Positions 56,201 to 64,000 of a stretch of DNA of 64,000 bases are shown one piece after another (position 1 is the stretch's first letter; each line of letters begins with the position of its first letter). The position numbers were made by a program, and so were the translations under genes. The notes beneath the pieces are model-generated. The model did no database searches, was not told the origin of the DNA, and saw only the letters and a program-made list of their open reading frames with translations. Location: positions 35,127,103 to 35,191,102 of the forward strand of contig OY804575.1 in assembly GCA_963680875.1 (NCBI GenBank). Reading direction: 5' to 3'. Origin of the DNA: Bathymodiolus brooksi (taxonomy: Eukaryota > Mollusca > Bivalvia > Mytilida > Modiolidae).

Positions 56201-59200
56201 ATGGTCTTGATGTTAACGTAAAAGCTCAAGCATAATTTTTACGTCCTGGTAACGTATTTCAGAATACGTTATATGCAAGTCGTTGTCAGACAACATACAG
56301 CTCAATCATTAAGGTATTTCCCTGGAAAAGGGAAAGGATCTGTGAATTGTTCAAATTGGAAGGTATTCCCTAGACATGACTTTGAATTTGATAGTAGTTG
56401 ATCTCCTGATTCCAATAATGCATGGTTGATAGGGACTTTTTGCATTTAAATTCCAGGTTCATCAGTAAAAAATGTGACAGTTGTGTTGTTATTTAGCTAC
56501 ATTTTTGCGTTAAGATGATACAACTGACTATAGTTGTATATCAATAACAATAAATAAATAAATAAAAAAAACATAATAAAAACGCCATGTACGAGGATCG
56601 TATCGGTGGCCTCTTGATCGTTAATCGTTCTTCTTTCTACTGAACTTAGACTTCTTAGTAGAACGTGATGAAGAAGGCAATATTTACAAATGTATCTCCA
56701 AGATTTAATTACTTGCAATAAAATTACCATATCCAAAAATTAGAAGTACTTTTCCTCATAGATATTCGTCATATATTTGAATTAGATTTTGATCACTGCA
56801 GTTTCAAGCTGGGTGGATCGTTTATCAGATTTGTCAAATAATAGCATACAATGCGGAAATTCAGTGTGCCCGTCAACGATTCGATAATAAAAAGTTATTG
56901 CTATTTCCGGAGTTTGAATTTGAGACCTACCAAAATTAAAATCATTTTGGTGACTTGTGACAATTTTAGCAATTTCTTTGATGTCCCGAACATACAAAAA
57001 CCTCGAGTTTAGAAGCTAGAAATATAAGGTTAGTCGATAGAATTATACATCTATGAATGAGCAATCCAAATTGATTTAAGAAAATACTGTGACGCCAATT
57101 TCATTGTTAAATTTTGTGTCCAACTCCCTCAGTCATTGGCCTCAATTTCATGTACTACAGACATTTTTTAGCTCACCTGATCCAAAGGGGCCATGTGAAC
57201 TATGGATCTCCTGTACTTGGCGATCACAATACTGGTATAAAAAAATATTCCAGTATTGTATTCTAGTATTGTTCCAGTATTGTTAAATTAGTTATTTTTT
57301 GGGAGTATTGTATATATTAACAATACTAGAACAATACTAGAATACGATATTGGAATAAATTGATAACAATGTGTCAAGTTGTCAATGTGTATTGTAGGAC
57401 AGGAAATGGCAACATGAATTGACACTTTCAAAAGCAAAAAAAACACAAAAAAACATTATCTTATTTTTTATTGATTTAAGCACTATTCACTATTTCATTA
57501 CAGTGTTCCAGCTAGGATTTCAAAAGGGCAGGGTGCTGGTCCTGAAAAAGGGCTCTTTAGTGCGCTGTTGGATTTTCAAAAAAGGCATTTTTTAGGGACA
57601 CTGTAAAATCAAATAAAGTATACAATGAAATATTGACTTTTATTATTTATACATGAGCAAATAGGTCAGTTTATTCAACAAATCAACCTAGATATAATTC
57701 TATCTTTCTGTCATTAACTCTAAAAAACTTGGCAACTACTGTATCTGACACATGCTCATAACATTGTTTGTTGCAATTTAGTTTGACATGTAAAATATTG
57801 TTCATTGTGACCTGTTTCATGCGATTTATGTGATCACACTTTACCAATTTGACCTGTCAAAATACCCTTTCTACTTCTGCTGTACTCAGAGGTAACACAG
57901 CAGCTGTACTCATTAAGTGTATGCTATTATTGGGGTACAGTGCTGATAAACCAAGCTTTTCATTTAATAAAAGCTTAAGGCATGCCATGATGCTCCTTTC
58001 ATGACATTCCTCTATTTTTATCACTTGTTTAAGTTTCAGATGAATTTGAAAGTTCAACATTTTAAAATTGGATTAAATAATTTTTTTTATCAAAATACAA
58101 GGATGTTACGGGAGGACAGACGGACGAACGGAAGGTACATGTAGCGTTACTACATGTATATCCCTTCGCAACTTCGTTGGCGATGGCATAAAAACTACCC
58201 CCCCCCCCCACAAAATAAAAACCTCTACAAACTATCAGTTGTAAAAGGCAACCCCTTACAACAATTACAGCAGCATCAATTATGGCAATAGACGATGTAA
58301 GTGGTTTTTTTTCTTCTTCAAATTTACAATAAAAACAATGATGCCTGTGATATGGCAGTTAAAGGCACTCACTAAAAACTATAAATATCATACTTCTACA
58401 CAACATTTATACTTATATAACAAGTGCCATTCTATAAAGAATTATGAGAGACTATATAAATTTCAATAAATTAAAACTTTAAATCACGTCTATAAAACAT
58501 TTCAGTTCTGTAAAAACTTAACTATCAATCAAGAATATAAAAAACTATTTCTTCTACCTTAAATATTAAAAAGAAACCATCATAAAGAAAGATAATTAAA
58601 AAGTTGGCATGCGGTGAAATATTTCTCCCAATTACGAATTATACCTCAAAAAACGGCATTGTCATAATTTGGTCTTAATTTATGGTACAAGGATGTGCTT
58701 TACAAAGTTTTGACCTTTTTATCTAAGACATTCAGGATATATACAATGAAAGATGAACACAGGATCTACTTTATTAGGTTTAAATAAAATACCTTGTCTT
58801 TTGTATGAACAATTATTTACAAAATGTATATACACGACTATATGGTTTAAAAGGAATATATTACTTGGCTCTATTTTAAGCTTGTCTTATTATTTGTTAT
58901 GTTAATTTGTCAAGTACGCACATGTGTTTACCAAGAAGCTAATTATATTGATTGATCAATTAAAAAGTAATATTTTTTTCTATTAGAATTACCATGCAGA
59001 GTCAGTGTGTTTTAAATCGGTCCTCCAATCAGGATGCTCATTATTCTTGTCCAAGATAAAAATACATCGCTAAAGTAAATTTACCTGTGGTTTCAGAGTA
59101 GAAGATTTTTAGAAATCTAACATAAAATTTCCCCACTTCAACTCGTAAATTTACATAGAAATCGGAGATATTTCGTCATAAAACTTCACACATGGTTTTG

Positions 59201-62200
59201 TCTATCATATTTCTTGAAGACAAACATAAAATTTTATTGCATTTATCAATATTTTATGAGTATCAACAGTTTTTTCAACACCGTATCTGTTTCTCGATAC
59301 AGCCACAACTTCAACTCGTAAATTTACATAGAAATCGGAGATATTTCGTCATAAAACTTCACACATGGTTTTGTCTATCATATTTCTTGAAGACTAACAT
59401 AACATTTTATAGCATTTATCAATATTTTATGAATATCAACAGTTTTTTCAACACCGTATCTGTTTCTCGATACAGCCGCCCGATTACAGTGACCCGTGAC
59501 CCAGATTAGCAGATCTCAGCAGTTTTTTCTGAATAAGGTTGTTTAATTAATTGATTATATAAGTATTGGGATAACATATTTGCAAGTTTTCAATAATAAT
59601 GTTAATTATTCAAATGTTCATACACAGCTGTTGTTATCAGGCAAATTCTCAAATCTTCAATGGTTTTGTTTTTAAAAAACGGTATGTTGGCGTAGGACAT
59701 CCACAGTTTCTTGAGAATTGCTGATATTTTGCTGTAGTTGTTGTTTGGTCATTCTCATAATATTGTGTAAAGAATTTTTGATTGAGATAGCCGTCTCTAT
59801 ATTTGGATCATCAGCGATGTCATCCTCATTGTTGTCTTGTGTATTTGCAAGTAATCTCTTCCGATACTGGTACTCTGTTTCGTCATCTTGCCGTTTCCGT
59901 TTTACAGCATGTCCAGTAGGTTGCTGTGATGGCACTTGGAAGGCTTGAAAATGGTAACCAGACCGACACATCCGCTAAAGATGGTTTTGGATGGCGCTGT
60001 GCCAACCAAAGATGTCCGAAACGCCGTACATACCGTACCATTCGTGCTGGATCATTTTTCGAAAGGTCTCGCATCACCTTAGATAAATGGTTATACGTCA
60101 CATACCTATGGAGTCAAGGAACAAAAGTTAATTCCGTAGAAAGACAAGTACAGATTGACGAGAAGACCGTAATACAGATGTTTCAATACTTGAGAGATGT
60201 CTGCTCTACTAAACTACTATCAACTCCAGTTGAATTAGGTGGACCAGGTGTGATTGTCCAAATTGATGAAAGTCTTTTTAATCACAAATCAAAATACAAC
60301 AGAGGGCGACGGGCCAGCAAAGAGCAGTGGGTTTTCGGTTTAGCAGATACATCCAGCAAGCCTGCCATTACTACATGGAAACTGTTGACAAAAGAGATGC
60401 CGCAACTCTTTTACCTATTATACAATGTGTTGTAAAACCAGGGACAATCATCCATTCAGATCAGTGGAAAGCGTACCATAACATCAGCTCACGACTGCAG
60501 CTTAGCCATGGCACAGTTAATCATTCGCTCAACTTCGTGGACCCTGCAACTGGCATACATACTCAAGCAATCGAGTCGTACTGGGCTAAAGCCAAACAGA
60601 AGTTTAAAGAGATGAAAGATGTGTCATCACATCTACTACCCAGTTACCTAGATGAAAGAATGTGGAGAGATAGATGGGGTACCACAGGTGACAATGTATT
60701 TACAAACATTCTCATACATATTTCAGAACAATATCCTGTGTAAAAGTGATATTTATTATGGACATGATATATAGACCCTTTATAATTGTAGTGCTAGTAC
60801 ATTATATTGTGAATGTGATGTTATTATTCATAAATCATGTTGTTCATCAAAGATTATTAAAAAATTGATGCCATCTACAAAAATGTATGATCATCTATAA
60901 TAAAATAAATAAAATGTAAATTATGACATGTTGTTTTATCAATTATTATATATCCTGGTATTGCATATTTTTATTTACGAACAGTATTGTTAACAATACT
61001 GGAATATGATTTTATACCAGTATTGTATTTTTTTTGTAAAAAAATTACAATACTGGAATAATTTTTTATACCAGTATTGTCAACAATACTGGTATACCAG
61101 TATTGTGATCGCCAAGTACAGGAGATCCGAACTATTGCCATCACTTGGCGTCCGTCGTCGTACCTCGTAAACTTTTTCAAAGATCTTCTCCTCTGAAACT
61201 ACTAGACCAATTGGAACCAAACTTGGTCTGAATCATTGACATTTATGTTTTTTACAGCAATGTTGATAACTTACATTAAAGGGGGAACCCCTGCCCAAAT
61301 TTTTTTGGAGAGGGGGTCTGCAATGACGAGGGCTACATTTGTTATTTTTTGACCGAAGACGAAGTTGGCAAGTTTTATTGACTGATGTTATTATGGTGTC
61401 AAACCACTAATTAATTTCTTTAAGGTTTTCTACTAAATTTGTGTTTTTTCGAGCCTACCTGGTCATTTTATCTTAAGTTTAACCTTTCCAAGACCATATA
61501 TTTTCTGAAACGTACATGATTCCTCTACGTTCTGTCAAAATATCAGGGCATGTTTAAAATCTTGCAGTGAAATGCCATGCTACGGAAAACATGTGCACCT
61601 ACTCTAAAAATAGCTCGGTCATCCCCAAGAAATTCAGTATTTATAGGTCATGCATCAAATCCTCCATAGAGGTATTAAAATACAACTAAATCCATCACAT
61701 TTGGGCTCAAAATAATCCCTATTTATTTAACTTCAATTATCAATTTTAATTACTCCATTCCATTCAGTAGTTTTCACAATACTACAAAGTGAAAGGAACC
61801 TTTTTCTTGAAAAGGGACTACTTTCGTATATGTTCCAAGCTCTGATTGGTGAATTAGTGGTTTGAAACCTAAAACCCAGGTGAGCTATACAGGCTCCTGG
61901 GAGCCTCTAGTTACATAGACTCTTAAGATCAGATAAAGGTTAGATGCATCCGATTTTCATTTTGTCCATGAACCTCGAACATTTAATTTTTATTTCATTT
62001 ATTAATTCAGCTTGATTTAAGCGAAAGGTATCATTTTCAAGTTCAGAAAATAATGTAAATCATATGAAAATTGCAGACTTCCTCATGATGTCCCCATCTT
62101 AGATATGCAATTTTTCAAATGGCACATCATTTCTGGATATACTTAGGAGGCAGCCCTGGGGCAGTAGCCTCTTTTTTTTATTGTTAAGACAGTATGATGA

Positions 62201-62398
62201 TATATATAAAAGAACTTAAATTTCTTCATTATAATTTCAGAGCTGGTTCATTTCTGTAAAAGTGGTAAACAAGTACAATTGGATTTGAGGTTATACAAAT
62301 GTAGCTGTTATACATGTAGGCACATAACTGACCCTGTGACTTTTCAACATACATGTAGCAAACCAGTCGAAATAATTCCTGCCCCAATGGCAATGTAA
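53210..62398 (+). CDS. Unrecognised gene, four predicted exons (about 169 aa)
   Basis: Predicted exons are 53,210-53,361 (ATG start, in-frame TAG 24 bases upstream), 54,411-54,502, 55,144-55,251 and 62,241-62,398 (TAA end). All have GT/AG borders (GTAAGT, GTTTGT and GTAAGT donors; TTGCAG, TTTCAG and TTTCAG acceptors), and every junction is phase-compatible. Exon 2 gives YYEEVIIHFDDGSEVTTVLD. Exon 3 gives DQQILSEIKKNMHVACAAAI and a Cys-rich end. Exon 4 is cysteine-rich with a C-x-C-x2-C group (KCSCYTCRH). I do not recognise the family. The C-x-C-x2-C pattern occurs in cystine-knot proteins, but that is too weak to name it. Oddly, exons 1-3 lie inside an inverted-repeat element and exon 4 lies outside, beyond a nested Merlin transposon. 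Exon 1 is the least certain; exons 2 and 3 are the most convincing. Confidence 0.5.
54105..54380. repeat. Interspersed repeat, copy 1
   Basis: It contains GTCTGTCTGTCTGTCCATCA, CAGCGCTACTCCTAAACTGC and TTTTAATCAAACTTTACACA. The arrangement is shared with the copy at 55,395-55,650. It sits in the intron before predicted exon 2. Confidence 0.6.
54851..55096 (-). mobile_element. Full-length-looking tRNA-derived SINE, reverse orientation
   Basis: Read on -, the element starts GGGATCGGGTGGCTCAATGA, a tRNA-like head containing TGGCTCAATGAG (A-box-like) and GGTTTGCACCC (B-box-like). It ends with the shared module ATATAACTGAAATATTGTTG, then GTGGCATTAAAACACC. It lies in the intron between predicted exons 2 and 3 of the unrecognised gene. 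Confidence 0.75.
55395..55650. repeat. Interspersed repeat, copy 2
   Basis: It contains CAGTGCAACTCCTCCTAAAC, CGCTTGATGACATTTGATCA and AAATTTTACACAAATAAAG, matching the layout of the copy at 54,105 with substitutions and a different left end. Confidence 0.6.
56002..56290. repeat. ~122-bp tandem repeat, right part
   Basis: This resumes the unit interrupted at 52,845. Copies start at 56,027, 56,148 and 56,271 (ATATGCAAG or ATTTGCAAG), and the array ends inside the last copy at GTCGTTGTCAGACAACATAC. Confidence 0.9.
56291..57168. other. Sequence with one weak exon candidate
   Basis: Mostly unassigned AT-rich sequence with an A/T-rich simple stretch near 56,550. The only protein-like part is the candidate exon at 56,931-57,015. 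Confidence 0.4.
56931..57015 (-). CDS. Candidate isolated exon, function unknown
   Basis: On - a TATATTTCTAG acceptor precedes 57,015, and a GTAGGT donor follows 56,931. The 28 codons between read LLNSRFLYVRDIKEIAKIVT, then SHQNDFNF, with a coding-like composition. No partner exon is found nearby, and I do not recognise the sequence. It could be an exon of a gene whose other exons lie outside the window, or chance. Confidence 0.25.
57501..58060 (-). mobile_element. hAT transposon remnant with transposase C-terminus
   Basis: A hAT-like terminal sequence, CAGTGTTCCAGCTAGGATTT, starts at 57,501. On -, 58,060-57,683 encodes a hAT dimerisation region with LPLSTAEVERVF, then QVKLVKCDHINRMKQVTMNN. 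The two parts are in one frame, separated by a single TGA at 57,857-57,859 where serine is expected. Only the C-terminal end survives, and the other terminal repeat was not found. It sits inside the Merlin element. Confidence 0.75.
58105..58215. repeat. Interspersed repeat fragment with C homopolymer
   Basis: GGACAGACGGACGAACGGAA is followed by TATATCCCTTCGCAACTTCG and a run of about 12 C. It resembles dispersed GGACGGACGG-type bivalve repeats and abuts the hAT remnant. Confidence 0.45.
58216..59135. other. AT-rich interior of the Merlin element
   Basis: No coding region or repeat is recognised in this stretch. Confidence 0.4.
59136..59481. repeat. 173-bp tandem duplication
   Basis: CTTCAACTCGTAAATTTACA starts both copies, at 59,136 and 59,309. 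They differ at a few sites (ATAAAATTTTATTGC versus ATAACATTTTATAGC; ATGAGTATC versus ATGAATATC). The copies end at GTTTCTCGATACAGCC. Confidence 0.92.
59672..59971 (-). CDS. Possible short protein antisense to the Merlin transposase start
   Basis: A 99-codon frame on - has KRKRQDDETEYQYRKRLLAN, then an acidic NNEDDIADDPNIETAI and a Gln-rich end. The basic part resembles the R-x-E-T-x-x-Q-x-x-x-R-L repeats common in Helitron and other large transposon proteins. Composition is more protein-like than the opposite frame. It overlaps the first ~45 bases of the transposase frame, so it may be an unrelated older insertion, a second Merlin gene, or chance. Confidence 0.3.
   Translation of the reverse strand: MCRSGYHFQAFQVPSQQPTGHAVKRKRQDDETEYQYRKRLLANTQDNNEDDIADDPNIETAISIKNSLHNIMRMTKQQLQQNISNSQETVDVLRQHTVF
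59926..60743 (+). pseudogene. Merlin DDE transposase, frameshifted and probably N-truncated
   Basis: Merlin transposases (related to bacterial IS1016/ISXO2) cut and paste DNA through a DDE triad. The first frame (59,926-60,435) has DGFGWRCANQRC, SFFERSRITLDKWLYVTYLW and VIVQIDESLFNHKSKYNRGR, which contains the first catalytic Asp. The second frame (60,327-60,743) has DKRDAATLLPII, GTIIHSDQWKAY (second Asp), HSLNFVDPATGIHTQAIESY (Glu) and the end of the domain. Family sense moves from frame one to frame two near 60,361-60,367 at CCTGCCATTAC, so a one-base indel breaks the gene. The usual N-terminal zinc-finger half before DGFGW is missing or on an unseen exon. All three catalytic residues remain. 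Confidence 0.88.
61888..62240. other. Sequence before predicted exon 4; no repeat recognised
   Basis: AT-rich, ending in ATTATAATTTCAG, a good splice acceptor. Confidence 0.4.
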
Positions 62399-62551
62399 AT
62401 ATTGGAAGCCACAGATGTCACCTGCTTCATGTCCTGTAATATCAGACCGATCAACACATAGCTATAGCTAGACAACAGCAAATTTCACCATCATCTAATT
62501 AGAGGTAATCAATTTCATGTTCTTCTAGCTACATGTATTGGCCAGACAAGT

Positions 62552-62733
62552 CAACAACATTATATTTTACTATCAACTAATCTAGTCCTGACACAATTTT
62601 ATAGGGATTAAACTCTATCAGATCACGAAAGCTACCATGATACAACAACATTATATTTTACTATCAACTAATCTAGTCCTGAGACAATTTTATAGGGATT
62701 AAACTCTATCAGATCACGAAAGCTACCATGATG
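62552..62733. repeat. 91-bp tandem duplication
   Basis: CAACAACATTATATTTTACT starts both copies, at 62,552 and 62,643. They differ at one internal base (GACACAATT versus GAGACAATT), so the duplication is very recent. Confidence 0.95.
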
Positions 62734-64000
62734 AACCAGAAATTAGACTTCATGCACAAAGGACATATAGATATATATAAAACTAATGAAAGTAAGTTAA
62801 TGATACATGTATACATAATACACTTATACCAATAGAGCTCCTCCCATATTTACAGTGTGTGGCTATTACAGAAACAAAGGGTTCTTTAGATGAACTTGTT
62901 ACATTTAATTACATGTACATTGTATATACAATCTACTTCAAATACAGAACATTTCTTAAGAAGAGATTTATGTTAGATATCATGAGTTACAGTTGACTAT
63001 AAAATCAAAATAAACAAAGTTTAAAAAGGTCAACCTATCTGATAGAGATCCCACCCCAAAGACAAATTAACTGTACCTGTAATGAAATTTTGAGAAATCA
63101 ATTAATAAGGAATATAGTTTTGTAAAAAAAACTGCACAAAAAATGCCTAAAATTCCCAAGAGTAAATAATTATAATATGATCCTTTGTCAGAGCTTTGTA
63201 ACTTGGACTTAATTTTTTGGTTCATTTCTTCTTTTCTTTTTAAAGTTTTCTATATTAAGTGTAGAAATAATAAAAGTATAATAAATGAAGATAATATTGG
63301 TCAGTAGAGAAGTACTGGGCATGGGTAATGCTATTTAATTAGATCACACCACCGATTGATCGATATAAATCTCCTCCCCACTGATTGCTTATATGTGCTT
63401 TTGTAATTTTCGTAATTTCTCATTAATGAAATTAGATCATGAAAAACATTTTACGGGATATGTTTATATCAACAACAAATATCAAAAACTGCAAGATAAG
63501 TGCTGTCTTAAATCCATTTTTAATCTAGAGATATAAGTTTCTTGCATATTAAGTGTAAGTTCCTCTCCGAGTCTAATGTTTTACATACTGTAAATGCTTC
63601 TTCTAAAATTAAGTTTTAATTTTGATAATATTGTAGTTTTGCAATAGATCTAAATGTTTGAGCTGCACTTATTTGTACTATATCTCTTCTAATTCTCCTC
63701 TGTTCCCATGGTGTTTTTTTTTTTATACATAAATGGATATTTTCTAGATTTATCCTGTCAATAAAATTTAACATATATGTTTGGTCACTGTTTTTGGATT
63801 TCTTTCTTTAGCTCTGTAATATATATCCATGCAATATATTTCTGAGTTATAATCAATTAATTATAGATTTTACAATGTGTCTTCACTTACAGTCGCAAAT
63901 ATCTGTTTACCTACATGTAGTTAATTTCAAGCTTCTGATCATGATCAAAATAGTTACTAAAAATACTTTCACCCCTAAAGTTGTTCGACTTAGCTGAAAA
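62734..64000. other. AT-rich sequence with no supported gene
   Basis: No open frame of note, RNA gene or repeat family is seen to the window end. A TTTTTTTTTT run lies near 63,713. Confidence 0.5.

Larger units (their letters stand above)
57204..61128. mobile_element. Merlin-superfamily DNA transposon, 3.9 kb, with inverted ends
   Basis: The left end GGATCTCCTGTACTTGGCGA, continuing TCACAATACTGGTATA, is mirrored exactly at the right end (to 61,128). GAACTAT flanks both sides (57,197-57,203 and 61,129-61,135), a 7-bp perfect duplication; Merlin usually makes 8-9 bp. Both subterminal regions carry clusters of CCAGTATTGT and its complement. The element contains the DDE transposase at 59.9-60.7 kb, a hAT remnant and a 173-bp tandem duplication. 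Confidence 0.88.
57169..61887. mobile_element. AGCTCACCTG-ended interspersed element, split by a Merlin insertion
   Basis: The left end TAGCTCACCTG (57,169) and right end CAGGTGAGCTA (61,877-61,887) are inverted repeats. Between them are GTGAACTATTGCCATCACTT (reconstructed across the insertion site) and GGCGTCCGTCGTCGTACCTC, then CTAGACCAATTGGAACCAAA. These are phrases I associate with a very common bivalve repeat. Removing the 3.9-kb Merlin and one target duplication leaves about 787 bp. It lies between predicted exons 3 and 4 of the unrecognised gene. Confidence 0.75.

Noticed and set aside
59718..59948. + strand Cys-rich frame upstream of the Merlin transposase
   Set aside because: Low-complexity hydrophobic shadow of the more protein-like - frame.

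Overview
This is eukaryotic nuclear DNA, most likely from a bivalve mollusc (mussel-like). Protein-coding genes are broken into short exons with canonical GT-AG introns. The sequence is AT-rich, and many interspersed repeats resemble bivalve families: SINEs with a tRNA-like head and a conserved block reading CACGATATAACTGAAATA, short inverted-repeat elements ending CAGGGGCGGATCC, and an element with AGCTCACCTG ends. The organism call is inference from recognised families, not a database match.

Layout. Positions 1-384 are six copies of a 62-bp tandem repeat. Positions ~472-33,940, more than half the window, are one array of about 930 copies of a 36-bp T/G-rich unit, organised into higher-order repeats. 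The left half has blocks near 3.6 kb; the right half has a 1,260-bp block and blocks marked by 35-bp and 26-bp units. Long open frames in this array follow from unit length and are not treated as genes. About 800 bp beyond the array lie the last four exons of PIGW (34,749-38,323, + strand), the inositol acyltransferase of GPI-anchor synthesis. Next come a 1.34-kb Mutator-like element with 9-bp target duplications that carries a decayed ZSWIM3/FAR1-like domain (39,030-40,367), a poly-G tract, a short MITE and reverse-transcriptase fragments.

Six phase-consistent exons of TDH (L-threonine 3-dehydrogenase) run on the - strand from 52,323 down to 45,498. Its introns hold a 33-bp minisatellite, a 67-bp tandem expansion of a SINE, an RT fragment and a LINE remnant. 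From 52.5 kb onward the window is a transposon landscape. A ~122-bp tandem array is split by a 3.16-kb element with inverted ends that contains three exons of an unrecognised gene. That gene has a phase-compatible fourth exon 7 kb further on. Between them an AGCTCACCTG-type element is split by a 3.9-kb Merlin DNA transposon (frameshifted DDE transposase), which itself contains a hAT remnant.

The two recognised genes, PIGW and TDH, are convergent housekeeping metabolic genes with no functional link visible here. PIGW has its 5' exons outside the window or beyond the array, and the first exon(s) of TDH were not found. No RNA gene, CRISPR array or operon-like organisation is present.
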